A stretch of DNA of 10,463 nucleotides from NCBI GenBank assembly GCA_964369165.1, contig CAYJFE010000084.1, forward strand, positions 1-10,463, read 5' to 3'. Source of the DNA: CAYJAZ01 sp964369165. GTDB taxonomy: Bacteria > Desulfobacterota > Desulfovibrionia > Desulfovibrionales > Desulfovibrionaceae. Below the pieces are notes generated by a model. That model had not been told where the DNA came from. It saw only the letters and a program-made list of their open reading frames with translations, and did not search any database. This document shows, in pieces, positions 1 to 6,005 of the stretch (position 1 is the stretch's first letter; every line of letters starts with the position of its first letter). A program made the position numbers and the translations under genes.

Positions 1-49
1 AGAAGGCAAGAAGCAACGCTTCTGCAAAAAATGTAACGAAACCCTGTAG
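1..49 (+). CDS. rplX: 50S ribosomal protein L24, C-terminal fragment
   Basis: Only the last 15 codons are present, open at the left edge and ending in TAG at 47-49. They read EGKKQRFCKKCNETL. L24 is an early-assembly 23S rRNA-binding protein. Its bacterial C-terminus usually has a basic stretch like this one, and rplX normally sits directly before rplE, as here. The tail carries a Cys-X2-Cys pair, which some L24 proteins have and others replace with Ala or Ser. The call rests on position plus this short tail, so the family is likely but the rest of the protein cannot be seen. Confidence 0.8.
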   Translation, partial: EGKKQRFCKKCNETL

Positions 50-59
50 AGGTACGGCA

Positions 60-599
60 ATGACACGTTTGGAAGCCATCTATCGCGAAAAAATCGTTTC
101 TGAATTGCATAAAGAATTTGGTTACAAATCCGTAATGCAAATCCCTAGAATCGAAAAAGTTTCGCTTAATATCGGTCTTGGATCAGCGAGCCAAAACAAC
201 AAAATTATGGAAGAAGCAAGAGTTGAATTATCAACAATTGCTGGCCAAAAAGCTGTTGTAACTCGCGCAAAGAAGTCAATTGCAGCCTTCAAATTACGTG
301 AAGGCATGCCTATTGGTACCCGTGTTACCCTTCGTGGTGACAGAATGTGGGACTTCTTAGATAAACTTATGAATTTTGCTCTCCCTCGCGTACGCGACTT
401 CCGTGGTATCGCGGATAAAGGATTCGATGGAAGAGGAAACTTCACATTGGGTATCAAAGAACATACCATATTCCCTGAACTCGAAGTCGATAGGGTTGAG
501 AATCCAAAAGGTATGAATATAACTATAGTTACAACTGCTACCACGGACAAGGAAGGCAAATTCTTGCTTGATAAGCTTGGTATGCCTTTCAGGAAGTAA
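60..599 (+). CDS. rplE: 50S ribosomal protein L5
   Basis: L5 binds 5S rRNA in the central protuberance of the large subunit and contacts S13 and the P-site tRNA. The ORF gives 179 residues, the same length as the E. coli protein. Recognisable blocks are the IPRIEKVSLNIGLG segment near residue 28, the TRAKKSIAAFKLREGMPIG block near 68-86, the LPRVRDFRGI loop near 108 and the conserved GNFTLGIKEH...FPE segment near 126-140. The ATG at 60 has GAGG at 50-53, 6 nt upstream, and follows the rplX stop by 10 nt. It is 10 nt from rpsN, so the two are almost certainly co-transcribed. Family assignment is secure. The wording of the blocks resembles Desulfovibrio L5 as I recall it. Confidence 0.98.
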   Translation: MTRLEAIYREKIVSELHKEFGYKSVMQIPRIEKVSLNIGLGSASQNNKIMEEARVELSTIAGQKAVVTRAKKSIAAFKLREGMPIGTRVTLRGDRMWDFLDKLMNFALPRVRDFRGIADKGFDGRGNFTLGIKEHTIFPELEVDRVENPKGMNITIVTTATTDKEGKFLLDKLGMPFRK

Positions 600-609
600 G
601 GAGTAAAAT

Positions 610-795
610 ATGTCACGTACTTCATTAGCAGTAAAAGCAAAAAGAACCCCTAAGTTTTCTACACAAGGCTATAATCGTTGCCCATTGTGTGGACGTCCTA
701 AAGCATTTATCCGTAAATTCGGTCTTTGCCGTATTTGCTTCAGACAAATGGCTCTTAGAGGCGAATTACCTGGTGTTCGTAAGTCCTCTTGGTAA
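610..795 (+). CDS. rpsN: 30S ribosomal protein S14, zinc-binding (type Z) form
   Basis: S14 sits in the head of the small subunit, near the A and P sites, and is a late assembly protein. At 61 residues this is the short zinc form, not the roughly 100-residue zinc-free form. Four cysteines at 24, 27, 40 and 43 (CPLC...CRIC) form the zinc ribbon, and the C-terminus has the family ending GVRKSSW. A very good ribosome binding site, AAGGAG at 598-603, lies 6 nt before the ATG and overlaps the rplE stop. The gene is followed by a 110-nt gap that holds a terminator-like hairpin, so its expression may be separable from that of rpsH. Confidence 0.97.
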   Translation: MSRTSLAVKAKRTPKFSTQGYNRCPLCGRPKAFIRKFGLCRICFRQMALRGELPGVRKSSW

Positions 796-802
796 AATGT
801 AG

Positions 803-835
803 GTTATGGCGTCTAACGCCATAACTTGCTTTTTT
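803..835 (+). terminator. Hairpin plus T-run inside the spc operon (attenuator candidate)
   Basis: A perfect 9-bp inverted repeat, GTTATGGCG (803-811) and CGCCATAAC (817-825), encloses a 5-nt loop and is followed by TTGCTTTTTT (826-835). That is the form of a Rho-independent terminator. It lies between rpsN and rpsH, two genes normally co-transcribed. Either a fraction of transcripts stop here, or a promoter in 836-905 restarts transcription. The 836-905 stretch has TATAAG at 837-842 and TAAGAT at 867-872 as possible -10 boxes, but I see no convincing -35 box for either. Confidence 0.7.
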
Positions 836-905
836 GTATAAGGTTTCTTTCTAACAACTAAGTTAGTAAGATAATAATGAAAATTCTAAAATTTCGGAGT
901 ACAGT

Positions 906-1292
906 ATGTTAACCGACCCAATTGCAGATATGTTAACACGTATCCGCAACGCACACTTGGCCCTGCATAAGGAAGTGAGTGTTCCGCGCTCCAAAATGAA
1001 AGAAGCTATTGCTTCAATTTTGAAGCAGGAAGGTTATGTAGAAGATTATGCTCTTGATAACAATGATCGTGATATCAAGATTCAACTAAAATACTACAAA
1101 AACCGCCCTGCCATCAGCGGATTAAAACGTATCTCTAAACCTGGCCGTCGTATGTATGTTCCAAGCGACGCAATTCCTAGAGTACAAAATGGCTTGGGAA
1201 TTTGTATCTTATCAACATCTAAAGGTGTTTTAGCTGGTGATAGTGCAAAGAACGCAAAAACAGGCGGCGAACTTCTCTGTGAAGTTTGGTAG
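906..1292 (+). CDS. rpsH: 30S ribosomal protein S8
   Basis: S8 binds helix 21 of the 16S rRNA central domain and nucleates that part of the small subunit. In E. coli it is also the translational repressor of the spc operon. The 128-residue product is of normal length. It starts with the typical MLTDPIADMLTRIRNA, has the SGLKRISKPGRRMYV block near residues 71-85, and ends with STSKGVLAGDSA...GGELLCEVW, the conserved RNA-binding tail. GGAG at 896-899 precedes the ATG by 6 nt. It is 16 nt from rplF. I could not identify an S8-binding mRNA site by eye, so autoregulation here is untested. Confidence 0.98.
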   Translation: MLTDPIADMLTRIRNAHLALHKEVSVPRSKMKEAIASILKQEGYVEDYALDNNDRDIKIQLKYYKNRPAISGLKRISKPGRRMYVPSDAIPRVQNGLGICILSTSKGVLAGDSAKNAKTGGELLCEVW

Positions 1293-1308
1293 TAAATAGG
1301 GGAAAATC

Positions 1309-1848
1309 ATGTCACGTATAGGTAAACAACCCATTTCTATTCCTAGCGGAGTAGAAGTTAAAGTGGGAGCTGAAGCCGTTGAAATTAAAGGACCTAAAGG
1401 AACTTTAACAACTCCGGTTTGCCCATTGTTAGACTATAAATTAGAAAATAACAGCCTCGTAATTACACGTAAAGAAGAAAGCCGTCAGGCATCAGCACAA
1501 CATGGTCTTCGCCGTACATTGGTAGCAAACTGTGTTGAAGGTGTAACCAAAGGATTTTCTAAAACTTTAGAAGTCAACGGTATCGGTTATAAAGTTGCGG
1601 TGAAAGGCAATTTGCTTGAGATGGCACTTGGGTTTTCACATCCAGTAATCATCGAACTTCCTAAAGGTATTGATGCAAAAGTTGAAGGTATTAAACTAAC
1701 ACTTTCTGGTATTGATAAAGCTTTAGTTGGTGAAACAGCAGCAAATATTCGTAAACTTCGTAAGCCTGAACCTTATAAAGGTAAAGGTATCAAATACGAA
1801 GGCGAAGTTATTCGTCGTAAAGCCGGTAAATCCGGTGGTAAGAAGTAG
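1309..1848 (+). CDS. rplF: 50S ribosomal protein L6
   Basis: L6 binds 23S rRNA near the sarcin-ricin loop, at the factor-binding site. The 179-residue product begins MSRIGKQPISIPSGV, the standard start, and contains the usual duplicated L6 fold. The first copy covers roughly residues 10-82 and the second about 83-165. Near the C-terminus it has the diagnostic RKPEPYKGKGIKYEGE segment followed by a lysine-rich tail. AGGGG at 1298-1302 lies 6 nt before the ATG. The gap to rplR is 12 nt. Nothing unusual is seen. Confidence 0.98.
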   Translation: MSRIGKQPISIPSGVEVKVGAEAVEIKGPKGTLTTPVCPLLDYKLENNSLVITRKEESRQASAQHGLRRTLVANCVEGVTKGFSKTLEVNGIGYKVAVKGNLLEMALGFSHPVIIELPKGIDAKVEGIKLTLSGIDKALVGETAANIRKLRKPEPYKGKGIKYEGEVIRRKAGKSGGKK

Positions 1849-1860
1849 CGAGGATATAGT

Positions 1861-2205
1861 ATGCAAATTTCTAAAAATGATGCGCGTAAACATCGCAAGA
1901 TTCGTATTCGCAAAAAAATTACTGGCACAGCCGACCGTCCTCGTCTTGTCGTATACCGTTCTAACACAAATGTATACGCTCAAATAGTTGACGACTTAGC
2001 AGGCGTTACTTTAGCAGCAGCTAGCACATTGAAAATCGATGGCAAATGCAATAAAGAAGGCGCAGCAAAAGTAGGCAAAGAGATTGCTCGTTTGGCACTT
2101 GAAAAGAACATTAAAAATGTAGTGTTCGACAGAAACGGTTATTTATACCACGGTCGCGTTCAAGCTTTGGCTGAAAGCGCACGTGAAAACGGTTTAGAAT
2201 TCTAG
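1861..2205 (+). CDS. rplR: 50S ribosomal protein L18
   Basis: L18 works with L5 and L25 in binding 5S rRNA and joining it to the central protuberance. The 114-residue product is slightly shorter than the E. coli protein (117). It shows the basic N-terminal arm (KHRKIRIRKKITGTADRPRL), the VYRSNTNVYAQIVDD strand near residues 31-45, and the ending VVFDRNGYLYHGRVQALAES followed by ARENGLEF. GAGGA at 1850-1854 precedes the ATG by 6 nt. The stop codon overlaps the ribosome binding site of rpsE, which suggests translational coupling. Confidence 0.97.
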   Translation: MQISKNDARKHRKIRIRKKITGTADRPRLVVYRSNTNVYAQIVDDLAGVTLAAASTLKIDGKCNKEGAAKVGKEIARLALEKNIKNVVFDRNGYLYHGRVQALAESARENGLEF

Positions 2206-2213
2206 GAGCAAAC

Positions 2214-2732
2214 ATGAGCGATCGTAAAGAAAAACAAGAAAATATCCCTCAAGATTCAGGCTTTATTGAAAAAGTTGTAAGCCTTAATCGTGTTGCAAAA
2301 GTTGTAAAAGGCGGACGTCGCTTTAGCTTTAGTGCTTTAGTTGTTGTCGGCGATGGCAATGGCAGCATTGGCTTTGGCCTTGGTAAAGCACAAGAAGTAC
2401 CTGAAGCACTTAGAAAAGCATCTGAAGGCGCAAGAAAATCAATGGTAAAAGTAAACCTTGTTGAAGGCACATTACCTTATGAAGTTCTTGGACGTTTTGG
2501 CGCAGGCCGCGTTATGCTTAAGCCTGCTTCACGTGGTACAGGTATCATCGCTGGTGGTGCTGTTCGTGCGGTTATGGAAGCAGTTGGTGTGACTGATGTT
2601 TTGGCTAAAGCTATTGGCACAAACAACCCACACAACGTACTTCGTGCAACAGTTGAAGGTTTGAAAAGCTTGCGCAGTGCCGAAGAAGTTTCTCAAATTC
2701 GTGGTAAAAAATTAGAAGCTCCGCGTAAATAA
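2214..2732 (+). CDS. rpsE: 30S ribosomal protein S5
   Basis: S5 lies on the back of the small subunit near the decoding site and the mRNA entry channel, and it affects accuracy. The 172-residue product has the expected two domains. The N-terminal double-stranded-RNA-binding fold covers about residues 17-85 (VVKGGRRFSF, then VVGDGNGSIGFGLGKAQEVP). The C-terminal domain contains LKPASRGTGIIAGGAVRAVM near 101-120 and NPHNVLRATVEGL near 138-150. AGGAG at 2204-2208 lies inside the end of rplR, 5 nt before the ATG. A 73-nt gap with a strong hairpin separates it from rpmD. Confidence 0.98.
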   Translation: MSDRKEKQENIPQDSGFIEKVVSLNRVAKVVKGGRRFSFSALVVVGDGNGSIGFGLGKAQEVPEALRKASEGARKSMVKVNLVEGTLPYEVLGRFGAGRVMLKPASRGTGIIAGGAVRAVMEAVGVTDVLAKAIGTNNPHNVLRATVEGLKSLRSAEEVSQIRGKKLEAPRK

Positions 2733-2745
2733 ATTTTATTGACTA

Positions 2746-2770
2746 TTGTGTGGGTTATAAGCCCACACAA
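2746..2770 (+). other. Intercistronic hairpin between rpsE and rpmD
   Basis: TTGTGTGGGTT (2746-2756) pairs with AGCCCACACAA (2760-2770) around a 3-nt ATA loop. This gives 11 bp, one of them a G-U pair. No T-run follows (the next bases are AGCTTCAAAATT), so it does not look like an intrinsic terminator. An RNA-processing or stability element is more plausible. That role is inference; the pairing itself is plain in the sequence. Confidence 0.65.
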
Positions 2771-2805
2771 AGCTTCAAAATTTTACACATAATGAGGTTA
2801 TGAAT

Positions 2806-2979
2806 ATGAAAGAATTACAAATAAAACTTATTCGTTCACGCATTGGTTGTAATCCTAAGCAAAAAGCTGTTCTTGACGCTTTAGGCCTTAGAAAACGCGA
2901 ATCAGTACGTGTACATAAAGATAATCCTGCAACTCGCGGCATGATTGCCAAAGTAGCGCACTTGGTAGAGGTAAACTAA
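2806..2979 (+). CDS. rpmD: 50S ribosomal protein L30
   Basis: This short gene encodes 57 residues, typical for bacterial L30, a small 23S rRNA-binding protein of the large subunit. It begins MKELQIKLIRSRIGCNPKQK, and the central LGLRKRESVRV and the ending GMIAKVAHLVEV match the family pattern. Two in-frame ATG codons occur, at 2800 and 2806. GAGG at 2794-2797 is 8 nt before 2806 but only 2 nt before 2800, so 2806 is preferred. It ends one base before rplO, so the two are tightly coupled. Confidence 0.95.
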   Translation: MKELQIKLIRSRIGCNPKQKAVLDALGLRKRESVRVHKDNPATRGMIAKVAHLVEVN

Positions 2980-2980
2980 T

Positions 2981-3442
2981 ATGAGATTAGATACATTGTA
3001 TCCGTTCCAAGAAGAACGCAAGAACCGCAAACGTATTGGTCGTGGTTCAGCTACTGGTCAAGGTTGTACAGCAGGTAAAGGTAACAAAGGTCAAAACGCA
3101 CGTGCTGGCGGCGGTGTACGCCCTGGTTTTGAAGGAGGTCAAATGCCTTTGCAACGTCGTTTGCCTAAACACGGCTTTAAAAACTTCCCATTCAAAGTTA
3201 CTTACGATGTAATTAGCATTGGTAAATTGGCTGAAGTTTTCGCTGAAAAAGCTGAAATCACTTTAGAAGACATTTATGGTCGTGGCCTTTGCAAAAATGG
3301 CGCAGCTATTAAAGTTCTTTCTGATGGTGAAATTTCAAAAGCTATGACTATTGAAGCTCACAAATTCAGCCGTGCTGCAGTAGAAAAAATCGAAAAAGCT
3401 GGCGGTAAAGCGAACGAATTGTCCGCGAAAGCTGCCGAATAA
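2981..3442 (+). CDS. rplO: 50S ribosomal protein L15
   Basis: L15 is a late-assembly large-subunit protein that threads a glycine-rich arm deep into 23S rRNA. The 153 residues show the expected arm (RIGRGSATGQGCTAGKGNKG near 18-37, then GGGVRPGFEGGQMPLQRRLP near 43-62). A globular C-terminal half with the KAGGKANEL ending follows. The family normally has about 144-150 residues. The ATG is 1 nt after the rpmD stop, with GAGG at 2968-2971 inside rpmD serving as ribosome binding site. It precedes secY by 19 nt, the usual order. Confidence 0.97.
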   Translation: MRLDTLYPFQEERKNRKRIGRGSATGQGCTAGKGNKGQNARAGGGVRPGFEGGQMPLQRRLPKHGFKNFPFKVTYDVISIGKLAEVFAEKAEITLEDIYGRGLCKNGAAIKVLSDGEISKAMTIEAHKFSRAAVEKIEKAGGKANELSAKAAE

Positions 3443-3461
3443 CTAAGGAATAGGTAGTACA

Positions 3462-4769
3462 GTGGCAAGCGGTGTAGAAAAAATGGCACTCGTACCTGAA
3501 TTGCGTGTGAAAATAATGTGGACTTTTCTGTTTCTTTGTTGTTACAGATTAGGAGTTCATGTTCCGGTTCCCGGCATAGATGTTAACGCTTTGGCGCATT
3601 TCTTTGAAAGCATCGAAGGTTCTATGTTCGCACTTTTAGATATGTTCTCAGGCGGTGGTCTTAGTAACGTATCTGTCTTTGCACTCGGTATTATGCCTTA
3701 TATCTCAGCTTCGATTATCTTCCAACTCTTGCAAGTAGTTTCACCTGATGTGAAGCGTATGGCAAAAGAGGAAGGACAAGCTGGAAAAAGAAAAATAACG
3801 CAATATACACGTTATTTGACTGTGTTTATCACTATAATCCAAGGTTTTGGTATAGCGACTCTTCTTGAAGGAATGCGCTCACCAGAAGGCGCATTAGTCG
3901 TGTCTGATCCTGGCTGGACTTTCCGTTTAGTCACTATTTTAACATTAGTTACAGGCACAACTTTGCTTATGTGGATTGGTGAACAAATCACTTCGCGTGG
4001 CATTGGTAACGGCATTTCATTGATTATCTTTTCAGGTATCGTTGTTGGCATTCCATCAGCTATCTTCCGCTCATTCCAACTTATTAGCGCAGGTGATATG
4101 AATATCATTCTTGCATTATTTGTTGTTATTATGATGCTTGGTGTGCTTATTGGTATTGTATTTATGGAAAGGGCTCAGCGCCGTGTTCCTATTCAATACG
4201 CAAAGCGTCAAGTAGGTCGTAAGATGTATGGTGGCCAATCAACACATATGCCTTTAAGAATCAACACTGCTGGTGTTATTCCTCCTATCTTTGCGCAATC
4301 TTTGCTTTTGTTCCCTGCAACATTAGCAGGCTTTTCGCAAGCGGCTTGGTTACAAACAGTAGTATCTTGGTTTCAACCAACATCTATTGTCTATAATATT
4401 GTGTTTATCGGCCTTATTTTCTTCTTCTGTTATTTCTATACAGCGATCATCTTTGATCCTAAAGAAATTTCTGAAAACTTGAAAAAAGCGGGCGGCTTTG
4501 TTCCAGGTATTCGTCCTGGCGAAAAAACACAAGAATATTTAGACACAGTCCTATCAAGACTCACTTTGTGGGGTGGTGTTTACATATCAATTATATCCAT
4601 TCTTCCTATGCTTTTGATAGCTCAATTCAATGTACCATTCTATTTTGGTGGAACAAGCTTACTTATCTTAGTGGGCGTTGCCATTGACTTTATGGGACAA
4701 GTTGAGTCTTCCATGATCTCTCAACAATACGAGGGATTGATGGACAAAGGTAATAAGAAAAGAAAATAA
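3462..4769 (+). CDS. secY: Preprotein translocase subunit SecY
   Basis: SecY is the channel subunit of the SecYEG translocon in the inner membrane. It moves unfolded proteins across the membrane or sideways into it, powered by SecA or the ribosome. The 435-residue product has the ten hydrophobic segments of the family, beginning at about residues 19-38. It also has landmark stretches: FSGGGLSNVSVFALGIMPYI near 62-81, ITSRGIGNGISLIIF, the cytoplasmic loop RRVPIQYAKRQVGR near 241, and NLKKAGGFVPGIRPG in the loop that contacts SecA. The start is GTG at 3462. AGGT at 3452-3455 or AAGGAA at 3445-3450 can serve as ribosome binding site. It is the last gene of the compact spc block; a hairpin follows the stop. 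Confidence 0.98.
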   Translation: MASGVEKMALVPELRVKIMWTFLFLCCYRLGVHVPVPGIDVNALAHFFESIEGSMFALLDMFSGGGLSNVSVFALGIMPYISASIIFQLLQVVSPDVKRMAKEEGQAGKRKITQYTRYLTVFITIIQGFGIATLLEGMRSPEGALVVSDPGWTFRLVTILTLVTGTTLLMWIGEQITSRGIGNGISLIIFSGIVVGIPSAIFRSFQLISAGDMNIILALFVVIMMLGVLIGIVFMERAQRRVPIQYAKRQVGRKMYGGQSTHMPLRINTAGVIPPIFAQSLLLFPATLAGFSQAAWLQTVVSWFQPTSIVYNIVFIGLIFFFCYFYTAIIFDPKEISENLKKAGGFVPGIRPGEKTQEYLDTVLSRLTLWGGVYISIISILPMLLIAQFNVPFYFGGTSLLILVGVAIDFMGQVESSMISQQYEGLMDKGNKKRK

Positions 4770-4775
4770 TTCTCT

Positions 4776-4800
4776 AGGGGGAAGATTGATTCTTCCCCTT
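4776..4800 (+). other. GC-rich hairpin between secY and map
   Basis: AGGGGGAAGA (4776-4785) pairs with TCTTCCCCTT (4791-4800) across a 5-nt loop. This is a 10-bp stem with one G-U pair. The following bases, AGTGAGTATGATAAA, contain no immediate T-run, so termination is doubtful. The left arm contains a purine-rich stretch that could otherwise act as a ribosome binding site for a GTG at 4802. Folding would hide it. It may protect the 3' end of the upstream message or reduce map expression; both are inference. Confidence 0.65.
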
Positions 4801-4820
4801 AGTGAGTATGATAAAAATAT

Positions 4821-4840
4821 TTTTGCCATTTATGGCAAGG
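4821..4840 (+). other. Inverted repeat over the map ribosome binding site
   Basis: TTGCCAT (4823-4829) and ATGGCAA (4832-4838) form a perfect inverted repeat. As RNA the stem would be TTTTGCC/GGCAAGG with a 6-nt loop, including two G-U pairs. Its right arm contains most of the AAGGA that appears to serve the TTG start at 4850, so folding could lower initiation of map. The same outer sequence (TTGCCA, short loop, TGGCAAGGA) recurs at 5736-5752 before rpmJ. Confidence 0.5.
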
Positions 4841-4849
4841 AAGTATATT

Positions 4850-5650
4850 TTGAAAAAATTTCGCGGTGTCTTTTTAAAAAATGAGAATGAAATCGAGATA
4901 ATGGCAGTTGCTAATGGCATGGTTTCATGCATATTAGATGAGTTGATGAGCCAAGTGAAAGCCGGTCGTTCTACTATGTTTTATGAAGAGATTGTCGTAA
5001 AAATGTGTCAGCAATTTAATGTGAGACCTGCATTCTTAGGTTTGTATGGTTTTCCATTTGCTACTTGCATATCCGTCAATGATGTGATTGTGCATGGTTT
5101 CCCTTCAAACGATGTTATATTGAAAGAAGGGGACATTGTAAGTTTTGACGTTGGTGTTTGCTATAAAGGTTTCTACGGGGACGCGGCACGTACTGCTTAT
5201 GTTGGTACGGTATCCGAAGAAGCTGATCGATTAGTGGTGACCACTCGTGAATGCTTAGATAAAGCAATTTCTGTGTCTAGACCTGGAAATAATTTGCGCG
5301 ACATTTCTTCTGCAATTCAAAACACTGCAGAAGGGGCTGGCTATGGCGTTGTAAGACGCTTTGTTGGCCATGGGATTGGTACAAAACCGCACGAGAAACC
5401 AGAAGTGCCGTGTTTTATTACTAATGAAATATCTCCCATACCTTTGAAAGCTGGAATGGTTTTATCAATAGAGCCAATGCTTACTGAAGGTACTTACGAT
5501 GTAGAAATTCTTAAAGACGGTTGGACAGCAGTGACTAAAGATAGAAAACTTTCTGCCCACTGGGAACATACAATTGCCATTACCTCTGATGGTCCACGAA
5601 TTTTAAGTGATTCGGCAAACTATCGCGGGCAAAAAGGCGATTTAAAATAA
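4850..5650 (+). CDS. map: Methionine aminopeptidase, type I
   Basis: MetAP removes the initiator Met from nascent proteins in the cytoplasm, using a two-metal site. All five metal ligands of the family are visible: Asp in FDVGV, Asp in FYGDAAR, His in VGHGIG, Glu in SIEPM and Glu in WEHTIA. The substrate-side His in VIVHGFP and the KDGWTAVTKDRKLSAHWEH stretch are also present. I place the start at TTG 4850, giving 266 residues beginning MKKFRGVFLKN. AAGGA at 4837-4841 lies 8 nt before it, and Desulfovibrio proteins I recall begin MKKFRG. Earlier in-frame starts at GTG 4802, ATG 4808 and ATG 4832 would add 16, 14 or 6 residues without family support. It lies between secY and rpmJ with no adk or infA. 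It overlaps no neighbour. Confidence 0.93.
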   Translation: MKKFRGVFLKNENEIEIMAVANGMVSCILDELMSQVKAGRSTMFYEEIVVKMCQQFNVRPAFLGLYGFPFATCISVNDVIVHGFPSNDVILKEGDIVSFDVGVCYKGFYGDAARTAYVGTVSEEADRLVVTTRECLDKAISVSRPGNNLRDISSAIQNTAEGAGYGVVRRFVGHGIGTKPHEKPEVPCFITNEISPIPLKAGMVLSIEPMLTEGTYDVEILKDGWTAVTKDRKLSAHWEHTIAITSDGPRILSDSANYRGQKGDLK

Positions 5651-5668
5651 GAATTTCAGATAGATATA

Positions 5669-5691
5669 ACATGAATTTAAAAATTTCATGT
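5669..5691 (+). other. AT-rich hairpin after map
   Basis: ACATGAA (5669-5675) pairs with TTCATGT (5685-5691), a perfect 7-bp stem. A T-T mismatch and two more A-T pairs can close it further around a 3-nt loop. It begins 18 nt after the map stop. The next bases, TCTGCTTGAC, are not a T-run. It may mark a 3' boundary of the map message, but its weak AT-rich stem makes this uncertain. Confidence 0.4.
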
Positions 5692-5696
5692 TCTGC

Positions 5697-5728
5697 TTGA
5701 CAAAAGCGGGTTAAAAAGGTAATTGTAT
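5697..5728 (+). promoter_or_regulatory. Weak promoter candidate upstream of rpmJ
   Basis: A perfect TTGACA lies at 5697-5702. The best downstream partners are poor: AATTGT at 18-nt spacing or TTGTAT (5723-5728) at 20-nt spacing, each with three of six consensus bases. The 134-nt gap before rpmJ, the longest between genes of the cluster, gives room for an internal promoter. Support is limited to the one good box. Confidence 0.25.
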
Positions 5729-5731
5729 CAG

Positions 5732-5752
5732 TTCTTGCCAAGTTGGCAAGGA
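5732..5752 (+). other. Hairpin upstream of rpmJ
   Basis: CTTGCCA (5734-5740) and TGGCAAG (5744-5750) form a perfect 7-bp stem with an AGT loop. It extends to 9 bp by a T-G and a T-A pair (5732-5752). The bases that follow, TTATTAAC, are not a terminator tract. The motif closely matches the inverted repeat before map at 4823-4841. The hairpin lies about 20 nt upstream of the rpmJ ribosome binding site and does not cover it. Confidence 0.55.
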
Positions 5753-5784
5753 TTATTAACAAATATGTATAACGGAGTGAAAAG

Positions 5785-5898
5785 ATGAAAGTCAGACCAT
5801 CCGTCAAGACAATCTGCCCAAAATGTAAGGTTATTCGCCGTAAAGGTGTTTTACGCGTTATCTGCGAAAACCCACGTCATAAACAACGTCAAGGTTAA
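5785..5898 (+). CDS. rpmJ: 50S ribosomal protein L36, zinc-ribbon form
   Basis: L36 is the smallest large-subunit protein. It sits in the 23S rRNA core and binds one zinc ion. The gene encodes 37 residues, the normal length, starting MKVRPSVKTICPKCKVIRRK. The zinc ligands Cys11, Cys14, Cys27 and His32 are all present, so this is the zinc (C+) form and not the cysteine-free paralogue. GGAG at 5774-5777 is 7 nt before the ATG. It stands between map and rpsM with long gaps on both sides. In many bacteria infA precedes rpmJ; it is absent here. Confidence 0.97.
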   Translation: MKVRPSVKTICPKCKVIRRKGVLRVICENPRHKQRQG

Positions 5899-6005
5899 TT
5901 GGCATTGTTGGTAGTTTGGAACAGACAGAGTGCAGAAGTTTAGTTTGCTATGCTAACTAAATTGATGTGAGAAAATTAATTGCACAAAGAAAGCAGGAGT
6001 ATAAA
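5899..6005 (+). promoter_or_regulatory. rpsM leader region with inverted repeat (possible S4 control site)
   Basis: This 107-nt gap contains TTTAGTT (5939-5945) and AACTAAA (5955-5961), a perfect 7-bp repeat. It extends inward past a T-T mismatch to a G-C and a C-G pair around a TAT loop. In E. coli, S4 (rpsD) represses this operon by binding an mRNA pseudoknot just before rpsM. The position fits such a site, but I see no clear similarity to the enteric pseudoknot. The repeat is observed; the regulatory role is inference. Confidence 0.35.

Noticed and set aside
122..640. Long open frame on the - strand opposite rplE, and similar ones opposite other genes
   Set aside because: They overlap certain ribosomal protein genes entirely, have no family resemblance and are shadows of the coding strand.
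4776..4800. Rho-independent terminator after secY
   Set aside because: The stem is good but no T-run follows, so it is listed only as a hairpin.
4802..4849. GTG 4802 (or ATG 4808, ATG 4832) as the map start
   Set aside because: The only purine-rich stretch before 4802 is inside a 10-bp stem, and the extension has no counterpart in the family. TTG 4850 has a better ribosome binding site and matches the family N-terminus as I recall it.
5967..6005. A 13-residue N-terminal extension of S13 from GTG 5967
   Set aside because: No ribosome binding site at 5967; AGGAG at 5995-5999 fits GTG 6006, which gives the standard MARIAGV start.
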